A DNA stretch of 64,000 nt, from assembly GCF_000147355.1 (NCBI RefSeq), contig NC_014506.1, positions 1,674,001-1,738,000 on the forward strand, written 5' to 3'. Positions 45,127-54,690 of this stretch are shown here, piece after piece. The stretch comes from Sulfurimonas autotrophica DSM 16294. Lineage in GTDB: Bacteria > Campylobacterota > Campylobacteria > Campylobacterales > Sulfurimonadaceae. The stretch's first letter is position 1. Each line of letters opens with the position of its first letter. The notes under the pieces are model-generated. The model was given only the letters and a program-made list of their open reading frames with translations. It was not told the origin of the DNA and made no database searches. The position numbers and the translations under genes are program-made.

Positions 45127-45960
45127 TTATTTCTTCTCTCTTTTTAAAACTAATGTAACCCATTCATCTTGAGCTATTTTTTCTATTATTTCACAATCTT
45201 TATAAAAATTCAAAACTTTTTCTTCATACTTGTTTAATATACCAGATAAAATTAAGACTCCCTCATCTGCCAATGCTTTTTTTAAGTCATTTGCAATAAA
45301 AGTTAATACATCTGCAACAATATTTGCCACAACTATATTGTACCTTTCATCCAAATTTGAAGCAGAACCCTCCCATATTGAATGAAATTCCAAATCATTT
45401 AACTTCGCATTTTTTATAGAATTTTCAACCGACACAGGGTCAGTATCACAAGCATCCACAACGGCTCCGAGTTTCATAGCACCAATGCCCAGTATGCCGC
45501 TGCCGCAGCCTACATCTAAAACTCTGTCACCTTTATGTACATATTTAGAAATGGCGCGCAGTGAAGAAGCAGTCGTTGGATGATGCCCTGTACCAAATGC
45601 AAGAGCCGGATCTATCACTATATTTATAAGGTTTGGATGGTTGTCATTCCATGTAGGATGGATGTAAAACTTATCTATTGCAAGGGGTTCTATACTATTT
45701 TTATAAGACTCTACCCAGTCGCTATTTTGCAATTTTTTTTGAGTACACTCTACTTCTACAGGCGCACCCAGAGCCTTTTGCAAAGCCTCTGCAAACTGTT
45801 CCAATCCCCAAACTATGGTATCAAGCTCCTCTTCACTTCTTATAATAAAGCCCTCATCTGTCTCTTCAAAACCAATCGGCAGAGTGTCTGCCAAAAAATC
45901 TGCAAACAATTCATGATGAGAAGAGACTTTAACCACTAACTCATAGTAATGCTCTTGCAT
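45127..45960 (-). CDS. prmA: Ribosomal protein L11 methyltransferase
   Basis: PrmA trimethylates ribosomal protein L11. Motifs are NLINIVIDPALAFGTGHHPT, the SAM loop VLDVGCGSGILGIGAMKLGA and NIVVANIVADVL, with a substrate-binding N-terminal domain. It shares a one-base junction with cheY upstream and lies three bases before ftsH, the conserved Campylobacterota order. Confidence 0.94.
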   Translation of the reverse strand: MQEHYYELVVKVSSHHELFADFLADTLPIGFEETDEGFIIRSEEELDTIVWGLEQFAEALQKALGAPVEVECTQKKLQNSDWVESYKNSIEPLAIDKFYIHPTWNDNHPNLINIVIDPALAFGTGHHPTTASSLRAISKYVHKGDRVLDVGCGSGILGIGAMKLGAVVDACDTDPVSVENSIKNAKLNDLEFHSIWEGSASNLDERYNIVVANIVADVLTFIANDLKKALADEGVLILSGILNKYEEKVLNFYKDCEIIEKIAQDEWVTLVLKREKK

Positions 45961-46334
45961 TACTCCGTAACACCCATTACAGCACCAAGTTTTTCTTTAA
46001 GTACCTGTGGAGTAAACGGTTTTACTATATAGTTATTTACTCCGGCTTTAAGTGCTGTAATAACTTCCGCTTTTCCACCTTCTGTTGTTACCATAATGAT
46101 AGGCGTATCTTTAAAACGCTCATCTGCACGAACTTTTTTTACAAGTTCAAGTCCGTTCATCTCCGGCATATTCCAGTCTGTAATTAACATTTCAATATCT
46201 GGGTTCGCATCCATTTGCGCCCAACCTTCAACGCCGTCAGCACCTTCAAGAATATCTTTGTATCCAAGGCGAGCCAAAGTATTTTTTATAATACGACGCA
46301 TTGTAGAACTGTCATCAACAACAAGTAATTTCAA
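45960..46334 (-). CDS. cheY: Chemotaxis response regulator CheY
   Basis: A single receiver domain of 124 residues with D7/D8, phosphorylation site D53 (LITDWNMPEMNGLELV), the conserved Thr in IIMVTTEGGKAE, and the lysine in NNYIVKPFTP. When phosphorylated it binds the flagellar switch. Its place before prmA-ftsH matches Campylobacter cheY and Helicobacter cheY1. Confidence 0.93.
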   Translation of the reverse strand: MKLLVVDDSSTMRRIIKNTLARLGYKDILEGADGVEGWAQMDANPDIEMLITDWNMPEMNGLELVKKVRADERFKDTPIIMVTTEGGKAEVITALKAGVNNYIVKPFTPQVLKEKLGAVMGVTE

Positions 46335-46403
46335 TTGAAATCCTTTAAATAATATTTTGCATAATTTATACCTAATAATAGCAAAATTCTGTTTGTTTTG
46401 CTA

Positions 46404-47114
46404 TTAATCTACCAATTTGAACATTTTGGGCAAATCTAATCTTCCCTCATAGTACGCTTTTCCAATAATTACACCATCAACTTCTCCGGTAGCAATTAAA
46501 GCTTCAATATCACCTTCATCTTTAACGCCGCCGCTTGCAATTGTACTTATCCCGCTAGCTCTTGCAATATCAAGTGTAAATTCTACATTTACACCGCTGA
46601 GTGTACCGTCTTTTCCGACATCAGTACATATTATAGCTTCTACACCGGCATTAGCAAACTCTTTTGCTAAATCTGTTGCAAGCATTGTACTTACTTCTCC
46701 CCAGCCTTCAACCGCTACATATCCGTCTATTGCATCAATGCCTACGGCAATAGGATATTTAGCTGCCATATCTTTCACAAATTGAGGATTTTTTACGGCA
46801 ATAGAGCCTAAAATAATTCTGTCAATTCCAATGTCAAGCATCTTTTGGATTGTCTCTTCATCACGAATTCCTCCTCCGAGCTCTAGTTTCACATTAGAGT
46901 TTTTACGAATTTTGATTATCTGTTCAAGATTTTTAGGCTCCCCTGCAAATGCACCGTTTAAATCTACCAAATGCACCCATTTTGCACCCATTTCCTCAAA
47001 TTTTTTCACCAATTCATATGGTTCATCCGAATAAATTTTTGCACTTTCCATCAAACCTTTTGTCAGGCGAACTGCTTTTCCGTCTTTTAAATCTATTGCT
47101 GGGTATAATGTCAT
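46404..47114 (-). CDS. hisA: HisA, ProFAR isomerase
   Basis: HisA isomerises ProFAR to PRFAR in histidine synthesis. The 236-residue TIM barrel shows [48 protein letters not shown] and [15 protein letters not shown], with the two catalytic aspartates. It follows hisH after 35 bases. Confidence 0.95.
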   Translation of the reverse strand: MTLYPAIDLKDGKAVRLTKGLMESAKIYSDEPYELVKKFEEMGAKWVHLVDLNGAFAGEPKNLEQIIKIRKNSNVKLELGGGIRDEETIQKMLDIGIDRIILGSIAVKNPQFVKDMAAKYPIAVGIDAIDGYVAVEGWGEVSTMLATDLAKEFANAGVEAIICTDVGKDGTLSGVNVEFTLDIARASGISTIASGGVKDEGDIEALIATGEVDGVIIGKAYYEGRLDLPKMFKLVD

Positions 47115-47149
47115 GTAATTATTTTCCTTTTAAGTATTTCAATAAACTA

Positions 47150-47761
47150 TTATAGTTTTATAAAATTTTCTAAAATTTTCAGTCCATTTTTATGGCTCTT
47201 TTCAGGGTGAGGCTGTATTCCCATAATATTATTATGCGCAACTGCCGATGTAAATTTATACCCATAGTATGTTTGCCCGATGATGTCATTTTCATCTTTA
47301 CATGTAACGTGATAGGTATGCACAAAATAAAGGTAATGTTCATCATCCAAACCTTTAAACAGAGGATGCTCTTTTGTAAACATTCTGTTCCATCCCATAT
47401 GCGGCACTTTTAAAGGCTCTTCAAATTTTTCACTGTCAAACTTCACAACATTTCCTTTTATAAGCCCCAAACCTTCATGCTCTCCAAACTCTTGTGAGCT
47501 TTCAAACAAAAGCTGCATTCCAAGGCAAATACCAAGCATTGGTTTACCACTCTGTGCAAACTTTTTTATAGCTTCTGTCATTTTACGCTCTTTTAAGTGC
47601 TCCATCGCATCTCCAAAAGCACCGACACCCGGTAATATCAGCTTATCATACTCTTGAAATTTATCAGGATTACTTTCAACTACAGTTTCTTGTCCAAGTT
47701 TGGCAAATGCATTTTTTACACTTGCCAAATTTCCCATGTTATAATCAATTATTGCTATCAT
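47150..47761 (-). CDS. hisH: HisH, glutaminase subunit of IGP synthase
   Basis: The 203-residue class I glutamine amidotransferase has the oxyanion strand LILPGVGAFGDAM, the nucleophile cysteine in MLGICLGMQLL and the His/Glu pair in GIQPHPEKS. It supplies ammonia to HisF. No hisF lies next to it. Its start overlaps the stop of the membrane sensor gene by one base. Confidence 0.95.
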   Translation of the reverse strand: MIAIIDYNMGNLASVKNAFAKLGQETVVESNPDKFQEYDKLILPGVGAFGDAMEHLKERKMTEAIKKFAQSGKPMLGICLGMQLLFESSQEFGEHEGLGLIKGNVVKFDSEKFEEPLKVPHMGWNRMFTKEHPLFKGLDDEHYLYFVHTYHVTCKDENDIIGQTYYGYKFTSAVAHNNIMGIQPHPEKSHKNGLKILENFIKL

Positions 47762-48666
47762 TATTCATCTATCTTTAATTTTGTAAATTTTATATATATT
47801 GCCAAAGAAACAATTAATATACCGACACCGGCAATAATATACATTGAGTATATTAATTTATTCGGGTCTGTAATTGCAAATTTGAACACCAGCATTAAAG
47901 CTTCAATGGAGAGTGCTATAATGATGGAGCCCAAAAAGCGAACCATTGTTTTATGCGGACCGGATATATCATGTTCTTTGTATCTTCCTAAAATTTCTTC
48001 TTCTACAAGTGTTTTGGACAAATCAAAAATTGCCAAAGAGAGTGTAAGTAAAATCGTTGCTTCAAAAACATCTTTAATTTTAAAATGACTTATAGATATC
48101 CCATACAAAAAGAAACTCTCTATCCCTTTTACAAATAGCAAAAGAGCGATAGCAACTAATGCTAATGCGAAGGCACCATACGTAAATTTGAAGAATTCAC
48201 TGAAAAATGTATCCATTTTGTTAAGATGTGCAATTTTAAGCACTTCTTCAAGCGGCATATCAATACATGCCACATACTTCAATGAACCATTTTCATCAAA
48301 TATTGGTGCAGATGCCGTTACAGTTAAATCTCCTGTAATCAATGACGGATAAGGATCCGTAATTGTACATCTTTCTTCTCTTACCGCACGATAGTAATAT
48401 GCTCTGTCTGCGCGGATTTTTCCCATATCATCATCTATCTGCTTCTCTTTCGCAAACGTCGGGCTTACCTGTACTCCCCTGTTGTCAAGCAGATAAACAC
48501 CCTCACAATTTTCCTGATCTGCTTTGATTTTAAGCAGTCTCGGCATAATCATGTCTTCAGTTAAAGAAGGAAGTCTGTTAGGAATATTTTTTGAAAAAAG
48601 ATAACAAAAATAGGCTCTGGCTTTTGTCCTGCCCTCGGCAAAATGTTGGATATCTATAGGAACCAT
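47761..48666 (-). CDS. PDC/Cache sensor protein with shared four-helix C-terminal domain
   Basis: The N-terminal 150 residues look like a single Cache/PDC sensor (GVYLLDNRGVQVSPTF, then TVTASAPIFDENGSLKYVAC), but without a preceding membrane helix in this frame. The C-terminal part has TLSLAIFDLSKTLVEEEILG, MVRFLGSIIIALSIEALMLV and YIIAGVGILIVSLAIYIKF, nearly the same as the protein at 39135-40019. It is first in the hisH-hisA-cheY-prmA-ftsH run. Function unknown; a sensor is inferred from the fold. Confidence 0.72.
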   Translation of the reverse strand: MVPIDIQHFAEGRTKARAYFCYLFSKNIPNRLPSLTEDMIMPRLLKIKADQENCEGVYLLDNRGVQVSPTFAKEKQIDDDMGKIRADRAYYYRAVREERCTITDPYPSLITGDLTVTASAPIFDENGSLKYVACIDMPLEEVLKIAHLNKMDTFFSEFFKFTYGAFALALVAIALLLFVKGIESFFLYGISISHFKIKDVFEATILLTLSLAIFDLSKTLVEEEILGRYKEHDISGPHKTMVRFLGSIIIALSIEALMLVFKFAITDPNKLIYSMYIIAGVGILIVSLAIYIKFTKLKIDE

Positions 48667-48721
48667 ACAAGTTACTCCTTCTTAATTTGTTTGAATTATA
48701 TCAAAGATTTACTATTATTGG

Positions 48722-48727
48722 TATAAT
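48722..48727 (+). promoter_or_regulatory. -10 box seven bases before the waaC ATG
   Basis: TATAAT overlaps the upstream ATG at 48726 and is followed by seven bases before the ATG at 48735. This argues for the later start and a leaderless transcript. Confidence 0.5.
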
Positions 48728-48734
48728 GTCATTA

Positions 48735-49739
48735 ATGAATAAAGATATTAGAAAGATAGCCATTATCAGACTTTCAGCACTTGGAGATATAATAAACAGC
48801 GCAGTTGTACTGCAGTTTATAAAAAAACAGTATCCTGATGCAAAAATAGACTGGGTAAGTGAAGAGATATTCTCAGATATTTTGAGAACCAACAAATACC
48901 TACATGCAATTCATAGTGTAAATTTAAAAAAGCTCAAGAAAAGTAAAAGTTTTTCTTTGCTTAAAAAAACAATCTCAAAACTCTCCACATTGGATGATTA
49001 TGACATTATAATTGATATGCAGGGACTTTTAAAATCAGCTATTGTTGCCAGAATCATAGGAAAAAATACCCATGGTTTTGATAAAAATTCAACGCGTGAA
49101 TCTTTGGCCGCTCTTTTTTATAAAACAACTTCTTCTATATCCTATGAAGAAAATGTCATAAAACGAAACTGTTTTGCTGTGTCTGATGCCCTTAATTTTA
49201 AGCTTACAGATGCAATGATTTTAAATAAAGAGCCGGTTTTTTCGCCGACAAAAGAGTTCACTTTACGAAGTGATAAGAAAAATATTGCATTTGTAATCGG
49301 TGCGTCTTGGCCTTCAAAAATTTACCCAAAAGAGTCTGTTGTAAAAGTTTGCAATGCGCTGCAGGAACAGTGCTACATTATTTGGGGAAATGAAGCTGAA
49401 AAAGAGAGTGCAGCGTGGATTTGTAAGCATTCAAAATATGCAACATTAGCACCAAAACTCACACTGGACGGGCTTGTTTCATTTATATCAAGTATGGATC
49501 TGCTCATAGGTAACGACACAGGTCCGACACATTTGGCGTGGGCACAAAATATTCCCTCCATTACGCTGTTAGGACCTACAACTACAAGAATGATTTATGA
49601 AACACCTATAAATATCGGTATAAAATCACCCTCAAAGGTCAATATCTTAAAAATTGATAAAAATGACTTCTCAATTAAAGAAATTCCCGCAGAAAAAATC
49701 ACACAAAAAGCAAAGGAGCTTTTACATAATGGGCTATAA
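48735..49739 (+). CDS. waaC: Lipopolysaccharide heptosyltransferase I
   Basis: WaaC adds the first heptose to the Kdo of the lipopolysaccharide core. GT-9 family landmarks are IAIIRLSALGDIINSAVVLQ at the N terminus, DMQGLLKSA, FVIGASWPSKIYP and LIGNDTGPTHLAWA. The frame runs back to a TTG at 48687 with ATGs at 48726 and 48735; I use 48735 because the -10 box covers the other. It overlaps lpxL by 11 bases, as in Helicobacter. Confidence 0.88.
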   Translation: MNKDIRKIAIIRLSALGDIINSAVVLQFIKKQYPDAKIDWVSEEIFSDILRTNKYLHAIHSVNLKKLKKSKSFSLLKKTISKLSTLDDYDIIIDMQGLLKSAIVARIIGKNTHGFDKNSTRESLAALFYKTTSSISYEENVIKRNCFAVSDALNFKLTDAMILNKEPVFSPTKEFTLRSDKKNIAFVIGASWPSKIYPKESVVKVCNALQEQCYIIWGNEAEKESAAWICKHSKYATLAPKLTLDGLVSFISSMDLLIGNDTGPTHLAWAQNIPSITLLGPTTTRMIYETPINIGIKSPSKVNILKIDKNDFSIKEIPAEKITQKAKELLHNGL

Positions 49740-50610
49740 TTTCCTCCTAATAGTTGAAAATATTTTAATGCTGCTGCCTCATCGTGCACGTAAAGCATTT
49801 TTTACTTTTTTGGCCTTTTTAGGCTATAAATCATCAAAAAAATACCGTTGTATTGTCAAACAAAACCTGAACTACGCCTTTGACAACTCCATGAGTGAAG
49901 AAGAGATTGACAAAATCACACGATACAGTTTTAAAAATCTGCTCTATAATTTTTTACACCTTATGGAGATGCGCCACCTGAGTAAAGAAGAAATCGGCAG
50001 TAGAATTACCGTCATAAATAAAGAAGAAATTGACAAAATCCACAAAGAAGGACGTGCCATTATTTATGCCACGCCACACTATTGTGCATGGGAGCTTGGT
50101 GCGGCAGGACTTGCATTACATGTAGAGACCATTGCACCCGTTTATAAAAAACTCAAAAACAGAGTCTATGAAAAGTGGCTGCTTGATGCAAGAGCAAAGT
50201 TCGGCAATACAAACCTAGAGAAAACAAATGTTGTCAAACCGCTTATCAGACTCATAAAACAAGGCAAAGCCAGCGGAATTCTCATAGATACAAACATAAA
50301 TGAGAGAGAAGGCGTCATGGTAGAGTTTATGGGTAAACCTCTGCGTATGACTTCAACACCGGCATATCTTGCAAGAAAGTTCAACGCTGCCATAGTTCCC
50401 GTGCATATACGAACGGATGATGAAGAAAATTATACGATAATTATACATGATGAGATAAAGGTCGAAAAAACGGACGATGCGCAAAGTGATATACAAAAAG
50501 CAACACAGCTGCAAGCCGACTGGCTCACGTCCATCATAAGAAAAGAACCAAAGTTTTGGTTTTGGCTACATCGCAGATGGAAAAACGACAAACCGGAAAT
50601 TTATAACTAA
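49729..50610 (+). CDS. lpxL: Lipid A biosynthesis acyltransferase
   Basis: The 293-residue LpxL/HtrB-family protein adds a secondary acyl chain to lipid A. It has an N-terminal hydrophobic segment, the catalytic HxxxxE motif in ATPHYCAWELGAAG, then GILIDTNINEREGVMVEFMG and the C-terminal WFWLHRRWKN. The frame reaches 49654, but the ATG at 49729 (MGYNFLLIVEN) gives the standard N terminus. Confidence 0.9.
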   Translation: MGYNFLLIVENILMLLPHRARKAFFTFLAFLGYKSSKKYRCIVKQNLNYAFDNSMSEEEIDKITRYSFKNLLYNFLHLMEMRHLSKEEIGSRITVINKEEIDKIHKEGRAIIYATPHYCAWELGAAGLALHVETIAPVYKKLKNRVYEKWLLDARAKFGNTNLEKTNVVKPLIRLIKQGKASGILIDTNINEREGVMVEFMGKPLRMTSTPAYLARKFNAAIVPVHIRTDDEENYTIIIHDEIKVEKTDDAQSDIQKATQLQADWLTSIIRKEPKFWFWLHRRWKNDKPEIYN

Positions 50611-50611
50611 A

Positions 50612-51661
50612 TTACCGGCTTTTCGTTTCACACTCTTTTGTTCTGGCTTCAAAAAGTTTTAAAATCGCAAGAAAAAATGCTGTTATTGCAGGTCCTAAAA
50701 TCATCCCCCAAAACCCAAATGTCGCAAGTCCTGCGATAATAGAAAAGAATATAACCAGTTCATTTAACTTCGCATCACTTTCTTTGAGCAGTCTTTTATT
50801 TATCTCTTTAATAATCAAGGGCTTTATAAAAGTGTCTGCTATAACTGAAATAACAATAATTGAATAAAGTGCTATAAAAACAGCGTTGGCATTATGTCCT
50901 GCCGAGAGTTCATATATCATAAACGGAAGCCACATTAATATTCCTCCTACAACAGGGAGTAAAGAAGCAAAACCATACATGATGCCAAACAGTAAACCAT
51001 TATAACCCATAAATGAAACAGCTATACCGAATAAAGCCCCTTCAAGCATTGCCGTAGCAATAATAGAGTAAAAAACCACACTCATTACAGCGGAAAGTTC
51101 CCGTGCAAGCAAGGTACTGTCTTCCACCGACATCTGCACAACACGTTTTAAAAACTCTACAATAGTAGATCCATTATACATAGCAAAGAAATAAAAGACA
51201 ATAACCAAAAAGGCATTTTTAACAAAACCTGCACTGAATGTCCCTACTTTCGCAGCTACATGTAAAGCATTCGCTGTCAAACTGTTAATATCTATTCCTT
51301 TTAAAGAATCAACAAGATAAGGCTTCAAAAAGAGTAAAAATTCCGGTGGATTTGTAATCAAACCGTTTATATAAAGTTCTATATTTTTTAAACTATTGGG
51401 TTCTAAATGATTGAGTTTTATTGTCAAAGTTGCCAGGAAATAACCTAAAGGTGCGAAAAAGAGTATTGCAAGCAGTAAACTTGATAAAAATGCCGCAACA
51501 AAACGAGATGAAAACAACTGCTCAAAGTAGTTGTTAATACTCGCCGTAGAAATAGCCAACAAGGCAGCAATAGTCATGACCATTAAAAACGGTTCATAAA
51601 GTAGATACATCCAGTATAAAGAAGTGGCAAAAAGTATGGCTATAAAATATTGTGATTTCAT
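50612..51661 (-). CDS. AI-2E family transporter
   Basis: The 349-residue membrane protein has about eight helices in the 2-1-5-type arrangement of the PerM/YdiK/TqsA family, with MYGFASLLPVVGGILMWLPF and DTFIKPLIIKE near the end. Substrates in this family vary (autoinducer, sodium/proton exchange), so none is assigned. It is adjacent to ruvB (no gap). Confidence 0.83.
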   Translation of the reverse strand: MKSQYFIAILFATSLYWMYLLYEPFLMVMTIAALLAISTASINNYFEQLFSSRFVAAFLSSLLLAILFFAPLGYFLATLTIKLNHLEPNSLKNIELYINGLITNPPEFLLFLKPYLVDSLKGIDINSLTANALHVAAKVGTFSAGFVKNAFLVIVFYFFAMYNGSTIVEFLKRVVQMSVEDSTLLARELSAVMSVVFYSIIATAMLEGALFGIAVSFMGYNGLLFGIMYGFASLLPVVGGILMWLPFMIYELSAGHNANAVFIALYSIIVISVIADTFIKPLIIKEINKRLLKESDAKLNELVIFFSIIAGLATFGFWGMILGPAITAFFLAILKLFEARTKECETKSR

Positions 51662-52675
51662 TTAAAAAAGTGTCCCGTCTTCATTTACACAACGCATATT
51701 TAGCACATCATACGTTGCAGGTGTTGCGCGTCTGCCTTTTGCTGTGCGTTCTAAGTAGCCATTTGCGATCAGGTAAGGTTCAAGTACATCTTCTACTGTT
51801 CCCTCATCTTCACTCAAAGCTGCGGCTATCGTACTCAACCCCATAGCACGCCCTTTAGAACTTGCCAAAAGTGTAAGCAGACGTAAATCCATTTCATCAA
51901 AACCGTGCGAATTAATTCCCAGCTCATCCAAGGCATATTGTGTCCGTTTATGATTAATATGCTCTTCATTGGCAACCTCCGCAAAATCTCTTACACGACG
52001 TAAAAGACGCAAGGCAATACGAGGAGTTCCACGGCTGCGCTTTGCTATTTCAACGGCCGCTTCATGTATAATTTCACGTTCTAGTTTATTTGAAGCCTGT
52101 AGAATAATTTTTGCCAGTTCATCATGAGTGTAAAAATTCATACGAAAACTCATACCAAACCTGTCTCTAAGAGGATTTGAAAGCATTCCCGCCCTTGTTG
52201 TAGCCCCGATAAGCGTAAATCGAGGCAAATCAATCTTGACCGTCTGTGCAGCAGGGCCACTGCCGATTATGATGTCAATTCTGTAATCTTCCATCGAAGA
52301 GTATAAAATCTCTTCAACCGCAGGAGAGAGTCTGTGTATTTCGTCTATAAAAAGAATGTCACCTTCTTCCAAGTTTGTCAGTATTGCGGCCAAATCACCG
52401 CTTTTTTCTATCATCGGTGCTGCCGTTACTTTAATGTTTGCATTCATTTCATTGGCAATAATAAGAGCAAGAGTCGTTTTTCCAAGTCCGGGAGGTCCGT
52501 AAAAAAGAACATGATCAAGTGCTTCTTCACGTTTTTTTGATGCTTCTATAAACACAGAAAGGTTTTTTTTAATCTGCTCCTGCCCAATATATTCGCTCCA
52601 CGCATCAGGGCGCAGTGTGACTTCAGAGTTTTCTTCTTCAAGACTGAAAGTTTCAATATCTACCACTCTTTCCAT
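51662..52675 (-). CDS. ruvB: Holliday junction helicase subunit RuvB
   Basis: RuvB drives branch migration with RuvA. Motifs are [53 protein letters not shown] and a C-terminal winged helix ending [10 protein letters not shown]. The start overlaps the panB stop by one base. panB-ruvB neighbour order is shared with Helicobacter pylori. Confidence 0.97.
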   Translation of the reverse strand: MERVVDIETFSLEEENSEVTLRPDAWSEYIGQEQIKKNLSVFIEASKKREEALDHVLFYGPPGLGKTTLALIIANEMNANIKVTAAPMIEKSGDLAAILTNLEEGDILFIDEIHRLSPAVEEILYSSMEDYRIDIIIGSGPAAQTVKIDLPRFTLIGATTRAGMLSNPLRDRFGMSFRMNFYTHDELAKIILQASNKLEREIIHEAAVEIAKRSRGTPRIALRLLRRVRDFAEVANEEHINHKRTQYALDELGINSHGFDEMDLRLLTLLASSKGRAMGLSTIAAALSEDEGTVEDVLEPYLIANGYLERTAKGRRATPATYDVLNMRCVNEDGTLF

Positions 52676-53466
52676 TAGTATGTATGTTCCTCTTTTGGAA
52701 ATTTACGGCTCACAACCTCATCTGCATATTCTTTAAGAGCATTTTTCACTAAAGTCGCTCCATCAAGATATTTTTTAACAAATTTAGGAGTGAACTCTTC
52801 AAAAAGTCCCAGCATATCTGAAAAAACTAAAACCTGTCCGTCAACCTCAGCACCGGCCCCGATACCGATAACAGGAATACTGACACTCTGCGCAATCTCT
52901 TTGGCAACATCTGCTTTTGTCCCCTCTATCACCATACAAAAAGCACCGGCACACTCAACCGCTTTGGCATCTCTCAGCAGTTGTTCACGTTCATTAGCTG
53001 TTTTTCCCTTGACTTTGTATCCGCCTTCACTTCTTACTGATTGTGGTAAAAGCCCAATATGTCCGCAGACTGCAATACCGTTATCTGTCAAATGTTTTAT
53101 AATTTCTGCTTTATCCGCACCGCCTTCTATTTTTACACAATCAGCCTGTGTGTTTTGAAAAACTTTTATAGCATTATCCAAGGCACGCTCTTTACATGTA
53201 TAAGTTCCAAAAGGCATATCACAGATTACAAAACTATTTTTTGCACCCATACAGACGGCATTTGTATGATAAAGCATCTGTTCTAAAGTAGTACTTATTG
53301 TGTCACTACGACCGGCAAAACTCATATTTAAACTATCGCCTACCAAAATCATATCTGCACTCGGCTCCAATAGTTTTGCAAAGAGCGCATCATAGGCGGT
53401 AATCATAACCAAAGGTCTTACCCCCTTACTCTTTTTTATAGTCGATATAGTTAATTTTTTACTCAT
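52675..53466 (-). CDS. panB: Ketopantoate hydroxymethyltransferase
   Basis: PanB transfers a hydroxymethyl group from methylene-tetrahydrofolate to ketoisovalerate in pantothenate synthesis. The 263-residue protein shows [55 protein letters not shown] and [16 protein letters not shown]. Family length is normal. Confidence 0.96.
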   Translation of the reverse strand: MSKKLTISTIKKSKGVRPLVMITAYDALFAKLLEPSADMILVGDSLNMSFAGRSDTISTTLEQMLYHTNAVCMGAKNSFVICDMPFGTYTCKERALDNAIKVFQNTQADCVKIEGGADKAEIIKHLTDNGIAVCGHIGLLPQSVRSEGGYKVKGKTANEREQLLRDAKAVECAGAFCMVIEGTKADVAKEIAQSVSIPVIGIGAGAEVDGQVLVFSDMLGLFEEFTPKFVKKYLDGATLVKNALKEYADEVVSRKFPKEEHTY

Positions 53467-53514
53467 TTAAAAACTCTTTATTATATTAATAGAGGTATTT
53501 TAACCAAAAATTGC

Positions 53515-53520
53515 TATAAT
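53515..53520 (+). promoter_or_regulatory. Probable -10 box of the Hpt-trpA pair
   Basis: TATAAT lies 25 bases before the ATG at 53546, with TAGGAG as ribosome-binding site. Confidence 0.5.
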
Positions 53521-53545
53521 TTGCACTATATAGGAGAATTATTTT

Positions 53546-53947
53546 ATGGGCATAAGAAGTGATTTAGATGAAAACTTTGATTTTGAAATTATCGATGAGT
53601 TTTTAGATCACTATTCTATGATGGTTGAGAGCATGGAAGTCATGATTCTTGACCTATCAAAGCCCAACATGTATGAAAGAAGTGTTAATGAGCTTTTTCG
53701 TGTATTTCACAACATAAAATCAGCAAGTGGTTATCTTAAAATTATTCCGATGAATAAACTGGCTGCCTTTGTTGAGGATGAGCTTGAAGCATTACGTCAA
53801 AAAAAACCGCCCATTAGCGATGAAACAACAAACTGGTTGTTAAATATCAGCGACATGTTTGCAGCTTGGCATGATGATTTAAGACAAGATAACGAACTCA
53901 GTAAAATAAAATACTCCTTATTAAAAATCCCTGACTTGGAAAAATAA
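53546..53947 (+). CDS. Single-domain histidine phosphotransfer (Hpt) protein
   Basis: The 133-residue helical protein has the Hpt signature with phosphorylatable histidine H55 in LFRVFHNIKSASGYLKI, like the P1 domain of CheA. No kinase or receiver domain is attached. It could relay phosphate between a hybrid kinase and a regulator such as CheY; partners are not adjacent. trpA begins two bases after its stop. Confidence 0.82.
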   Translation: MGIRSDLDENFDFEIIDEFLDHYSMMVESMEVMILDLSKPNMYERSVNELFRVFHNIKSASGYLKIIPMNKLAAFVEDELEALRQKKPPISDETTNWLLNISDMFAAWHDDLRQDNELSKIKYSLLKIPDLEK

Positions 53948-53949
53948 AT

Positions 53950-54690
53950 TTGAAAAACTTAGTAGCATATATAACATCCGGATATCCGGAAAAATCTTTT
54001 ACTGTAGACTTAAGTCTTGCACTCGCGCAAAACGGTGTGGACACATTAGAGCTCGGTGTTCCTTTCTCAGACCCTGTTGCTGATGGTCTTCTCATTGAAA
54101 AAGCAAATCATAAATCACTTGAACTTGGATTCAAATTTAAAGATTTACTGGAAATTTCAAAAGAGGTTGCCCCCCAAGTAGACACACTATGGATGGGTTA
54201 TTTCAACAGTTTTTATCAGCAAAATATGCAGCGTCTTATTCCATTGGCCAAAGAACTTGGTGTCAAAGGGCTTATAATCCCAGACCTTCCGCATGAAGAG
54301 GCATTGGTATACAAAGATTTATTTGTCAGTAATGATGTTGCGAACATCTCTTTTGTTGCGCCCACAGATAGCGAGAGTAGAATCCAGACTGTTGTCAGCG
54401 ATGCACAAAAATTTATCTATATGGTTGCTTACACAGGTATTACGGGTTCAGGAACAGCAGAAGATTTACAGCCTTTTTTAAGTTCTATCAAAAAATACAC
54501 CCAAACACCTGTATATGTAGGTTTTGGGGTGAATGAAAAAACAGCAAAAGAGAAAGTAAAAGGAGCCGACGGCGTAATAGTCGGCAGTGCTTTTGTCAAT
54601 ATTTTGCTTAACAATGATTTAAACTATACGCAAAAAATTACGCAATGCAGCGAACTCGCAAAAGTGATTAAAAACGAGATTAATCCTTAA
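53950..54690 (+). CDS. trpA: Tryptophan synthase alpha chain
   Basis: TrpA cleaves indole-3-glycerol phosphate to indole for TrpB. The 246-residue barrel has LVAYITSGYPEKSFT, the catalytic Glu in TLELGVPFSDPVADG, LIIPDLPHEEA and the phosphate loop VGFGVNEKTAKE and GVIVGSAFV. The start codon is TTG. trpB is not adjacent. Confidence 0.95.
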   Translation: MKNLVAYITSGYPEKSFTVDLSLALAQNGVDTLELGVPFSDPVADGLLIEKANHKSLELGFKFKDLLEISKEVAPQVDTLWMGYFNSFYQQNMQRLIPLAKELGVKGLIIPDLPHEEALVYKDLFVSNDVANISFVAPTDSESRIQTVVSDAQKFIYMVAYTGITGSGTAEDLQPFLSSIKKYTQTPVYVGFGVNEKTAKEKVKGADGVIVGSAFVNILLNNDLNYTQKITQCSELAKVIKNEINP

